Positions 55,912 to 64,000 of a stretch of 64,000 nucleotides of DNA are shown piece by piece. The stretch covers positions 6,238,191 through 6,302,190 of the forward strand of contig CM036223.1 in the NCBI GenBank assembly GCA_020631735.1, in the 5' to 3' direction. Source of the stretch: Saccharum officinarum (Eukaryota; Streptophyta; Magnoliopsida; Poales; Poaceae). The position numbers and the translations under genes are program-made. Within the stretch, counting starts at the first letter, position 1; each line of letters opens with the position of its first letter. Below the pieces are notes generated by a model, which made no database searches, was not told where the DNA came from, and saw nothing but the letters and a program-made list of their open reading frames with translations.

Positions 55912-56932
55912 TCAGTATGAAGTACACCCCCGTGAGCGGGAGGTGCTCGCCAGTCTTGCCCTCGAACAACAAGGTGCCAGATCCCTCGATCGTGGCCTCT
56001 GAGCCGTCGCCGAACTTGATGGTGCCACGGATCGCCGTGTCGATGTGGTTGGTTGCCCCGCTATCGAGGTACCATAGGCTGTCATCGCGCTCTGTCTCGC
56101 CATCGAGCTGCGCGAAGACTTTCCCCTTGACAACGCACAGGGGCCGGCGCTCAGATGAAGTTGGAGCTGCGGCGGCGCGTGCTGGTGGCATGCTGGGAAA
56201 GACGGTGGCTCGGGCCAACAGCAGCGTGGGCTCCGAGTCTTCTTCAGCCTGCGCGATGTGGCTCGACGGCGCGCATGCTGCCAATCACCTCCTCAACGGA
56301 GATGGTGTTGATGTCGAGCAAGGTCTCAATGGAGATTGCCACCTGAGCGAGGTGCTCCGGCATGAACTGCAGCATCTTCCTCACGACCTCGGCGTCGGTG
56401 ACGTTGTCGCCGAGGAGACGTAGATCAGCGGCGAGCCCGGTGATGTGGTTCGCGAAATCTTCCACGGTGTCCGCCTCCTTCCACACCAGGGCGCCGAACT
56501 CACGCCATAGCTGCTACGCATTGGCCTCGCGCACCCCCTGTACCCCGACATGGATCCTCTTGATCGCCGCCCACGCTTCTACTGCCGTCCTCCTCACGCG
56601 AAGACCTGCAAGCATGTCAGGTGGAACGGATCGTAGGATAGTGACGAGCGCCAGACGATCATGGCGGTAGACGATCTCCTTGCCTTCCTCTGGCTCGACG
56701 GTGTACCACCACCCCGCCACCTCCAAGTTCACCTACATCAACATCGCCCACTCCTGGTACTTGGTGCGTGTGAGCATGGGGAACTTAGTGCCGGCGTCAT
56801 CCGCGGTGCAGTGGATCACGACCTCGCGGCACCCTCTACGCGTCGCTGGCGAGGGCGAGACGCGGCAACCTCGTCGCTCTCCACGGCCACCGCGCGGCGG
56901 AACAGATTGGTGGTCCATCCCTTCTTGTCACA
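55912..56932 (-). pseudogene. Copia gag and protease
   Basis: Minus strand: a gag N-terminal region with WWYTVEPEEGKEIVYRHDRL and AWAAIKRIHVGVQGVREANA, then MWKEADTVEDFANHITGLAA and MLQFMPEHLAQVAISIETLL, the UBN2-like gag fold of plant copia elements. Protease follows with LWYLDSGATNHID (Asp of the DSG active site at about 56067). The frame is interrupted by a stop between the two gag parts (near 56513) and no zinc knuckle is evident. At 55911 the protease joins integrase abnormally. Only one copy exists in the array region. Confidence 0.82.
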
Positions 56933-56946
56933 GCTCCGATGCCAAA
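56933..56946 (-). other. Primer-binding site of GC-rich copia
   Basis: Minus strand TTTGGCATCGGAGC directly after the 5' LTR; TGGCATCGGAGC is a variant of the initiator Met-tRNA complement TGGTATCAGAGC used by plant copia elements. Confidence 0.75.
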
Positions 56947-57310
56947 TGTCAGCCAGAACTCTCTCCGGCGGCCGGAATTCCTCCGGTGAACTCGCTCACG
57001 AACTCAAAGATGCAAACGAGACTCAAGAGATTTTTGGTGCTGTGCAAACAACTACAGCTTTTCTCAATGTATTAGACTACTATTTATATACATCTCGACG
57101 CTAAAAATAGGAAAGCCACCAAAAAGAAATAGATAGATGCATACGTGAGGAACAAGCAAGCTAATCTAGCCGTCCACCATACCATACTACGTGGATGCAC
57201 ACGTACGTATTCCATACAAGGACTCAGGAGGAGAATTTCCATGGCAAGCTCAACGCTACCTATAGCAAAAGGAAATAAGCGAGTACTCAGGATTACATGC
57301 CATGCTTACA
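56947..57310 (-). repeat. Copia 5' LTR (364 bp)
   Basis: Minus strand TGTAAGCATGGCATG...CTGGCTGACA. It differs from the three array LTRs at many sites, roughly five percent by eye, and lacks a few bases of the CGCGCTCGGG region. Flanked by GCGGC at 57311. Confidence 0.88.
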
Positions 57311-57815
57311 GCGGCGTGGCCAGGCACAGGGAGCCGCGACCGGGGAGCTCGCGCCGCCACCTCTCCCTCTCTCTCCGCACAGGAGCACGTGGGAGTAGGC
57401 GCTGCACGAGACGGGTGTCGGGTGTCCCGTACCTGGACCCCGGCATGAAGGTGGAGATGTTGTTCATGCCTCTTGTAATCGTGACAGATCATTGTATCCA
57501 TGTTAGGTGCATTTAGATAGTTCAATTAAGTTGTGAACACGTTTGTAATTTCGCGTAGAATCGTGGGCACGGGCGGAGGCTGCACGCCGCTGCGTCATGA
57601 CCGCGTCAAGGGGGCTGGCTCCGCCGTGGCGTGCATGCCGTGCATGTCGCACGGACGATCGCAAATGACAGCGTACTGTGCAGCTGCACGTCGTGGCGGG
57701 AGTTGCGGATCAAAGCCCGTGATAAAGACAATGGAATGCATCAGAAAAGACTATGCCAGTTGCAGTTGAAAACTCTCTCACTCTCTTGCGTGTGTTCGTC
57801 GTGCTCTCGGCGTCG
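57311..57815. other. Host flank of copia insertion, unassigned
   Basis: GC-rich sequence directly after the target duplication. If the element is removed the flotillin-side sequence ELNNEERGR continues into RGQAQGAATGELAPP, so this may be old exon or untranslated sequence of the same locus. The rest is not recognised. Confidence 0.35.
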
Positions 57816-58010
57816 TGTTCACGGTGACCGCGCTCTGAGCATCGCACGCAGCGCTGTACATGGACACGGACGACGACAGGGTGGCACCGGTGTGCGTGTT
57901 CTCCTTCGCGTTCCCGCGCATCGGGAACGTCAGCTTCAGGCTGCGGTTCGAGCGGGAGCTCGGTGTGCGGGTGCTACTTGTCCTGGTGATGGTCACGGGC
58001 CACAGAGGTG
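57815..58010 (+). pseudogene. Class III lipase / phospholipase A1 fragment
   Basis: Plus-strand reading VFTVTAL, a stop, ASHAALYMDTDDDRVAPVCV, FSFAFPRIGNVSFRLRFERE and LGVRVL. In plant DAD1-like phospholipase A1 proteins (chloroplast lipid hydrolases) this is the segment after the GHSLG nucleophile elbow, with the consensus VFSFGGPRVGNxxFKxR. The active-site GHSLG part and the catalytic Asp/His parts are not present, so this is only a fragment. The in-frame TGA near 57837 is a further lesion. Confidence 0.65.
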
Positions 58011-58239
58011 GAAGATGGAGCTGACATGCAGGCCTCACATGTTAGTGAGCCACGTTAATCACTGTTTGGACTTGTCTAGACCCGTTTGGACTTATTTTAA
58101 CATCCGAACAGAGTTTAAGGACCTAAATAACCGTTTTGAGAGTTTAGGGACCGAGATGACAAAGTAGCACAAGTTTGAGAACCGCTGATGTACTTTACTC
58201 TTTAAAAAAATGCAATGGAATGGAAATCGATAATGATTC

Positions 58240-59230
58240 TACACGGGCATCCGTGCGGACGGATGCGTCTCCCCCACTCACTATCACGTCTTCGCTCCCT
58301 CTCGTCCGCACCTTGCCAAAAAAAATAAAATTCTCCACCTCACCCTCTCTCGCTCCTGTCCACCGCGCCGCCTGCTCACGCGCGGCCGTGCTCGCCACGC
58401 CCGTCCTTGTTATGGCCGCGCTCCAATGCGCTACTTGCTCGCCGCGGCCGCCTGCACCGATTTGGTGATCGTGGCCGCCTCCATCGAGCTAGCGAGCCGG
58501 CGAGGGGGTGAGTTTTGTGTGAAGCCGTCCCGTCAGCAAGTTGCCCACGCCGCTACCACATGACAAGCTCCATGCGCTGCCGTCGAGCTCTACAACGACA
58601 AGCATCTATTCATCCAAGCAACAAGATGACAGTGCATGGAAAGCCCATGTTGGAAGTGTAAGTTTTAAGTGTTTTAGATGTTTCATCTTAATGTTGCAAA
58701 AGTAGATCGGAATGTTACACATGTTGCAATGGCTATACACATATGTTTCAAGTGTATGTTCTAAATGTTTTATCTGTTTTTCCAGACATATATTTGCAAG
58801 TATTTCATCTGGATATTGTATATGTTTTTGCAAGTGTTTCAGAAGTATGTTCTAAGTGTTTTTGTTGTTTCCGTACGTATGTTGCAAGTGTTTCATCTGG
58901 ATGTTTCAAAAGTAGATCTAGTGTTGCAACAAGTGTTTCATATGCATATTTCATTTGCCTTCAGACATATGTTGCTAAGTGTGTTGCATCTTGATGTTTT
59001 AAAAGTAGATCGGATGTTGCATCTCCCTCCTCGCTTTTTCTGCTGCCTTGCATCGGTGTCTCTTCCTCCTTCAACGCCGGATGGGCATTCGCCACCCCCT
59101 CCTCCTCTTTCTTGATACTGGTGACGCTCGGGCCGACGCAGGCCCCAGTTGGGCGCGTGAAATGGCGCGGGAAACGACTTACATGTGCGGGCATCTGGAC
59201 GCCCGGTCCGTCCGGACGCTAGTCATTCAG
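58240..59230. repeat. Dispersed GTTGCAAAAGTAGATC repeat element
   Basis: Ends are loosely inverted (GGGCATCCGTGCGGACGG on the left; inverted right end AGCGTCCGGACGGACC). The left half is GC-rich; the right half (58650-59010) has several imperfect repeats of ATGTTGCAAGTGTTTCATCT and GGATGTTTCAAAAGTAGATC. A second copy is at 38700-39217. This is probably a non-autonomous DNA transposon family of grasses; class not determined. Confidence 0.6.
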
Positions 59231-60023
59231 AATGGAAATGCATGTAAACCATTAATAGAGCTTTGCTTCGTAGTAGTATAGCCGGTCATGTCACTTGAAC
59301 CTGACTTAGGCATGAGTGCGTGACTCACTCACATAGCAGGTAGCAGCATAGGCATGTAGAACTATGCAACAGAAGGCTAACGGTATTTCCACCAACCCAT
59401 GCACAGTTGTATTGTTCCCACAGTTTGATACTCTGGTGTACAAGCCTGGTTTCACACCCAAAACAACCAAATGTAGTCCCCTAATGACTTCTGCAATCTT
59501 GCTTTTTTTTTGACGAATATGGAGGGGTGCAATCTTGGTTGTCATCATGTTCAACAGCAGAATCCAATGCCGGATTGTCCCTGGCTCCGGTAAGTGTCAT
59601 CAGCATATGCAGTATATTTGACCTTTTTGTCCTTTATTTTGATATAACGACAACAACTCTCCTATTGTATTATCAACCAAAAAAGAGGTGAACAACTCAA
59701 TCGACACACAACCATACAAAGAAATGTCAATGTTAGTGGTAGGCAAGTAGTAATAGTGGCATTATATACAAATTCTCCTTCAATTAAAAGCTATATGTCA
59801 ACTCTCCCATCATTAAACACATAGACCTATTTTTAATCATGTCGTATTTTGCTATAGTCAATCAATAAAAGAACATAAATCATCAAACAGGAGAACACAT
59901 GCACCATAGAACAAAATTAGCAATTACAAACTTGCCCTTCTTTGCTCCTTCAGATTGTTATTGCAACTTACAAAATTTCTCAAAAATATTACAAACATCA
60001 GCTTCAAAAGTATTTGTGGATTA
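59231..60023. other. 3' region of the receptor kinase gene, intergenic
   Basis: AT-rich, no ORF with a known motif. The kinase transcript would end somewhere below 60023; A-rich and AATAAA-like sequences occur (AATAAAAGAAC near 59865 is on the opposite strand), so no site is assigned. Confidence 0.4.
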
Positions 60024-62546
60024 TTACATTGAAGATGCATCTGCATTGTGCGTTATAGCAGCAAGCAATCTTGGCATTGGGGGTATATCAAACTCCTGGA
60101 GACCATCAAGAACTCGGACCACTTCATCCATTGCTGGCCGATCAAAGTCATTATCTTGGATGCACCAACATGCAACTCTGCAAACCCTTTCAACCTCTTG
60201 CAGATTGAAGTCACCTTGTAATTCTGGGTCCACCAAACTCTGCAGGTCTCCCTCATGGAGCTTGTTGATGGCTTGCACAGGGAAATAAGAGACATGGCAA
60301 CTGTTACTAGTATGTACTTGTGGTGAGTTCCTCGTTCCTGATATGATTTCCATCAGTACCATACCGAAACTGTAGACATCAACTTTTGGTGTAATAGCAA
60401 CTCCGCTAAGCCACTCTGGGGCAAGATACCCTGCAGTGCCTCTGAATGTAGTTAGAACTCGGCTATAATCCCTTCCCACACACGCTGCCATCCCGAAGTC
60501 TGCAATTTTAGGAACAAATGATGCATCGAGAAGTATGTTTTCTGGCTTGATATCACAATGTATGATGCATTCACGACAACTCTTATGCAAGTAGAGCAAT
60601 CCTCTAGCAACTCCTATGGCTATTTGATACCTGGTATTCCAATTAAGAATGGGAGAATTGCTATTAAACAGATGGCCATCAAGAGATCCATTTGGCATGT
60701 GTTCATACACAAGTAATCTCTTGTCTCCACCACAACAGAAACCAATCAATTTGACTAGGTTGATATGTTGGATCAATCCGATTGAGCTCACCTCAGCTCT
60801 GAACTGCTTCTCTCCCTGACGAGCACCATCAAGCCTTTTCACTGCTATGTTAGTTGAGTCATTTAACACTCCCTTGAATACAGAACCAAAACCACCTCCT
60901 CCTAACCTCTCGGAGAAATTTTTAGTAGCACGGCACAAATCACTGTATCTGAAGGCTATGATTCCCCCACCACTACCATGGATGTCGTGTAACGAAGCAT
61001 TGCACCACTTGGATCTGTTCCTCCAAATCATCAATAACAGCATGAGCATTATTAACCCAAAACCAACAGTGCTTGCAACAATAACAAGTCTTGACATTCC
61101 TCTATTGGTTTTCATCAAACTTTGATAATCTTTTGCAGCAAGGCGAATGTAAAGAACATCCTGAGAAATAATACCATTACCATCGTCTTGATTTACATTA
61201 AGCAAATCTCCATGCCACATAGAGCATATACTATTGTTATAGGCATAAGCAGTGCAGGAGCAATCTCTGAGGCAAGCTTCCGCGCAATTGCTTTGCGTAG
61301 TAGCATCTTGTAATCTCCGGGGATCATAGGGCAATGTAACATGAGCTATAGGGTGGAACACATCCGTGGACCTAGCCGTGCTTGTGTTGCTACCAATGCA
61401 GTCTAACGGAGTATTTCTGACACACCCTCCTGTTCGATCATCAAGCTCCCAATCATGAGGTGACCTCTGAGAGAAGCCCTCCATACAGCCACAGAATGGA
61501 CTAGCATTGCCATTGCAGACCGTGAAAGGTCCACACACAGCATACGGTGTGCAGAAATCAGAAGGCTGTGCATACACGGTCTGCCAAGACTCCGTGGCTT
61601 GTGACCAAACATTCAGCTGTAGCTGACCGGTGATGCTTATTGGAACAAATATGGAAGATGATTCATCCAGCAAGGTGTATGTGAAGGACACCTCTTCGTC
61701 GTTATCGACAAATGTGGGCTTAAGTAAACCTCTAGTCCGTGGATCCATTTCTAGCAGCGCATTCAGCGCCGATACAAGCTCCCCTAGCTTTCCAGATGTC
61801 CAAGTCCAGTACACTACAAAGGGGGGCTTGCGGCTTCTGAGGAGCAACACCCCGTCGGCGTCTATTTCGACGGAGTATGAGCCGAGGCCTGGATCGATCA
61901 GGCTCTTCTTTGAGATGAACTGCCGGCTAAACCCTGTGACCTTGTTCCGTCCTACCTTGGCACCGGGAAGCCCGACATCCGTTGGGTAGTCGAAGCTCTG
62001 CCATAGCGGTGCTACTGCTGGGTTAGATGGTGTTGTGTTTGGTATGAGGGCAAGGTTTCCGGTGCTCATGAGAATGGCACTGGTGTTGCTTGTGCTGTTG
62101 ACAACAATGTTGCCAGTGATGGACCAGACTATGGACGACTTAGTACTGGTGGCACTGTTTAAGATGATGACGAGGTTGCCGTCTCTTGAGATGTTTAGCT
62201 GTGCTAGCTTGACCTCGGTGTCAGTGATGGGTCTCTCCCTATTGGCAACCCAAACAGTGGTGAGGACTGGGATCTTGTTGAACCATATGCCGAGGTACCA
62301 GCCAGGGGAGGACGTGTTGGTGGTGACGGTGCTGGGGGACTTACTGATGCTGCCTGCGGCTGGAACTTGGTGATGGAACTGGAAGAAGCCGAGCGCAAAC
62401 TTGCCGTTGCTTGAGATCAGCTTCTCGCCCATGGTGAGGGCCTCACCGGCCACAAGAGTATCACTCTTTGCAGTTGCTGCCAGACATGTGGTGTGCAAGG
62501 AAGAGCACAGGAGAAGCCCTCCGAGTAACATGTGCAGGAGCGCCAT
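60024..62546 (-). CDS. G-type lectin S-receptor-like Ser/Thr kinase, 840 aa, single exon
   Basis: A plasma-membrane receptor kinase. The start at 62546 (MALLHMLLGGLLLC) begins a signal peptide (residues 1-23), although the frame stays open further upstream. Domains: bulb-type mannose-binding lectin (about 30-165), S-locus glycoprotein region (about 200-330), a Cys-rich EGF-like part (FCTPYAVCGPFTVC, CGCMEGF, 331-358), PAN/apple domain (about 383-468; CAEACLRDCSCTAYAYNN), a transmembrane helix (about 486-507) and a kinase (about 545-815). Kinase motifs: GGGGFGSVFKG (549-559), Lys570, Glu585, HCDIKPEN (663-670), DFG (683-685), APE (709-711). Cys in place of Arg before the catalytic Asp makes it a non-RD kinase, typical of receptors linked to innate immunity. 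The intronless structure and length are usual for this family in grasses. The ligand is unknown. No lesion seen. Confidence 0.95.
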   Translation of the reverse strand: MALLHMLLGGLLLCSSLHTTCLAATAKSDTLVAGEALTMGEKLISSNGKFALGFFQFHHQVPAAGSISKSPSTVTTNTSSPGWYLGIWFNKIPVLTTVWVANRERPITDTEVKLAQLNISRDGNLVIILNSATSTKSSIVWSITGNIVVNSTSNTSAILMSTGNLALIPNTTPSNPAVAPLWQSFDYPTDVGLPGAKVGRNKVTGFSRQFISKKSLIDPGLGSYSVEIDADGVLLLRSRKPPFVVYWTWTSGKLGELVSALNALLEMDPRTRGLLKPTFVDNDEEVSFTYTLLDESSSIFVPISITGQLQLNVWSQATESWQTVYAQPSDFCTPYAVCGPFTVCNGNASPFCGCMEGFSQRSPHDWELDDRTGGCVRNTPLDCIGSNTSTARSTDVFHPIAHVTLPYDPRRLQDATTQSNCAEACLRDCSCTAYAYNNSICSMWHGDLLNVNQDDGNGIISQDVLYIRLAAKDYQSLMKTNRGMSRLVIVASTVGFGLIMLMLLLMIWRNRSKWCNASLHDIHGSGGGIIAFRYSDLCRATKNFSERLGGGGFGSVFKGVLNDSTNIAVKRLDGARQGEKQFRAEVSSIGLIQHINLVKLIGFCCGGDKRLLVYEHMPNGSLDGHLFNSNSPILNWNTRYQIAIGVARGLLYLHKSCRECIIHCDIKPENILLDASFVPKIADFGMAACVGRDYSRVLTTFRGTAGYLAPEWLSGVAITPKVDVYSFGMVLMEIISGTRNSPQVHTSNSCHVSYFPVQAINKLHEGDLQSLVDPELQGDFNLQEVERVCRVACWCIQDNDFDRPAMDEVVRVLDGLQEFDIPPMPRLLAAITHNADASSM

Positions 62547-62607
62547 GGCTGTTGAAAATATGTATGGATGGATGGATGGACTGCTACTCGTCGGAGGAGG
62601 AAGAAGA

Positions 62608-62618
62608 GAGGATATATA
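62608..62618 (-). promoter_or_regulatory. TATA box of receptor kinase gene
   Basis: Minus strand CTATATATCC about 65-70 bp upstream of the chosen ATG, placing a transcription start about 35 bp upstream of translation. This supports the start at 62546 over the longer open frame. Confidence 0.6.
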
Positions 62619-62726
62619 GAAAGTGGATGCATGTAATAAAATATAGCTTCGACTGCCTATGTTCAGGTAACGTGGAAGGAACAGCAACGACGCTGCAGGT
62701 CCAGCTGCCTGCATGTTCAGCACTAA

Positions 62727-62758
62727 CCCCCCCCCCCCCCCCCCCCCCCCTTTTTTTT
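62727..62758. repeat. Poly-C/poly-T homopolymer tract
   Basis: A run of about 24 C followed by 8 T (plus strand) upstream of the kinase promoter. Its exact length is likely unreliable in the assembly. It lies about 110 bp upstream of the TATA box. Confidence 0.85.
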
Positions 62759-62759
62759 G

Positions 62760-64000
62760 TGCAGAGATCAGCACCGCAGGCCACCTGACCTGGCTGCCAG
62801 TTGTATTAGAAGCTAATTGGTACAACTACAACCACAAGGCCAGGACAGAGGTATGTGCTCCTTATATTAACCCAAAATTGGCATACAAGATGATACTTTG
62901 GTTAGCAATCTCTACTGAAATATGGCATTTCATATAAAAGGAAGGGATGCTAAATATTTGTGGAGCTGAGGTATGTACTAGTATTTCTCAGAGCCAATAT
63001 AACAATGATAGCGTTTCTAGGAAACGTAGCAACAAGTATTTTATTATCACTTACTAATGATTGTCAACGCCACTAAGAATCGTATGGAAGCACTTAAATC
63101 TCAGATCTTAGGGTGTCTTAACATAGAAAAAGTACAGGGGCTTAGCCGCCCCTTAATATTCTAGTCTCCGTCAGCTTAATTTGACCAGGCAATGCTGCAC
63201 TGCTGCCAGCCATGCTCAATCACGTGGCTTCGCGTCACGATGCAGATGGAGCTGATGCCTCCACCGGCTCGCCCCATACACGCAGATAGAGCTGATTTCA
63301 TTGATCTATTCATGCCACGCACTGAGGAATAGAATTCTTGTCTCAATGTTCAGAGCACACATATAGTAATAAACAGAGTCTACTCTGATGGGCTCGGGGT
63401 CCTTTTGCTCAAGACGGCATTGGGCCCTTCTTGGCCTCCTTGTTCCTCGGTATTCAGAGCCTTTTCAGATCCTGTAGCACTTCAAAGTCCAGCTTGCAGT
63501 TCACAGCTGCTTCTTATTACAAATTCATCTTCAAGCAGGTCTTTGCCCTGGCTATATATCCATCTTCAAAGAGGAGAATTTTTTTTCCTTAATAGTTCAT
63601 GGCTAGAGAGCTTTGTGTTTCTTTTATCTTTTTTCTTTCTTTCTTTGTCTCTTAAACCTTGTTTGTTGCACCTTTTGCCTCTTCCTTTTTAATATATTTT
63701 CAGTATGGACTTTGGCCCCTCCTGTTATTTTTTCAAAAAAGGAGAAAACTCACAAAAAAATATTGAAGCAAACCCAACCTGGAGTCATTTATTTTGACAT
63801 TTCTGAAATATATATCTCTGAGTGAGTGAGTGAGAGAGAGAAACTGCTCCAAAAAACTCTGTCCTGAATAACAGAGCAGAGCAACTCAGCTAGCAGACAT
63901 CCTTAAAGAAGCAGCATATCTCTAAGGTAAGCAGTCAGTAGTGAGCTAGTGGCATACATCCAATTTTCCATCAACAAAACATACACATATCACCAGCTTT
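62760..64000. other. Upstream intergenic region
   Basis: No gene recognised. A GAGT/GA microsatellite lies at 63819-63842. ORFs at 63405-63825 are Phe/Leu-rich by composition only and lack start context or domains. Confidence 0.4.

Larger units (their letters stand above)
44915..57310 (-). mobile_element. GC-rich copia element with internal tandem amplification
   Basis: Outer LTRs are 56947-57310 (5') and 44915-45282 (3'). Both are flanked by GCGGC (57311-57315 and 44910-44914), a perfect 5-bp target duplication. The primer-binding site TTTGGCATCGGAGC follows the 5' LTR (56933-56946, minus strand) and a purine tract AGGGGGTAAAA precedes the 3' LTR. One set of gag-protease and three sets of integrase-RT-RNase H are present, separated by extra LTRs plus flotillin fragments. 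All sets are defective. Confidence 0.88.

Noticed and set aside
62547..62825. Longer start for the receptor kinase (93 extra residues)
   Set aside because: The extension runs through the poly-C tract as a Gly run and past a TATA box, and would bury the signal peptide. The ATG at 62546 has a signal peptide directly after it.
63405..63825. Phe/Leu-rich ORFs resembling membrane proteins
   Set aside because: Composition follows from a T-rich stretch; no start context, domain or conserved motif was seen.

Overview
The window looks like nuclear DNA from a grass (Poaceae, probably panicoid). It carries nested LTR retrotransposons, L1-type LINEs, CACTA, hAT and Stowaway-type DNA elements, GC-rich exons and an intronless G-type lectin receptor kinase of the kind that is abundant in grasses. 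Two runs of exactly 100 N (16437-16536 and 39218-39317) show that it is a scaffold of three contigs. No RNA gene, CRISPR array or bacterial feature was seen.

Left contig (1-16436): fragments of host genes (an inverted von Willebrand A piece of a WAV3-type RING protein and a BREVIS RADIX-like exon) precede an 8.04 kb CACTA element (2191-10229). The CACTA element sits inside the BRX domain with a perfect 3-bp target duplication (CCT), and the BRX exon continues on its far side. It carries a TNP2-type gene that has lost its transposase core and a second gene with Transposase_24 and Ulp1-like (C48) protease domains. Next come a minus-strand Ulp1-type gene of a second element, cut by a LINE, and that LINE, which runs into the first gap.

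Middle contig (16537-39217): it opens with a piece of the flotillin/copia array that is also found on the right contig, then a 4.4 kb copia element (17801-22231) nested in a LINE. After these come a Stowaway-like MITE, a probable secreted-peptide gene with two PRGPGH repeats (23723-24439), a degenerate TTTGCCGAG-type CACTA element, short tandem repeats, two candidate solo LTRs and a 228-bp Ds-like hAT element with a perfect 8-bp target duplication. The first 5.4 kb of this contig is the reverse complement of the first 5.4 kb of the right contig, and the differences I saw are almost all single-base indels. The simplest reading is that the middle contig is placed in the wrong orientation and overlaps the right contig, so the apparent inverted repeat is probably an assembly artefact.

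Right contig (39318-64000): after the redundant copia/LINE block comes a GC-rich copia element (minus strand, outer LTRs 44915-45282 and 56947-57310, 5-bp target duplication GCGGC) inserted beside a flotillin 3'-end fragment. A unit of about 3.83 kb made of flotillin fragment + LTR + RNase H + RT + integrase is repeated head to tail just over three times (43778-55911). All copies share the same stop codon, the same integrase frameshift and a changed RT active site (YVDY in place of YVDD), so the amplification came after the element died. Further right are a phospholipase A1 fragment and a dispersed repeat. The one clearly intact, conventional gene is a single-exon G-type lectin S-receptor-like kinase on the minus strand (60024-62546).
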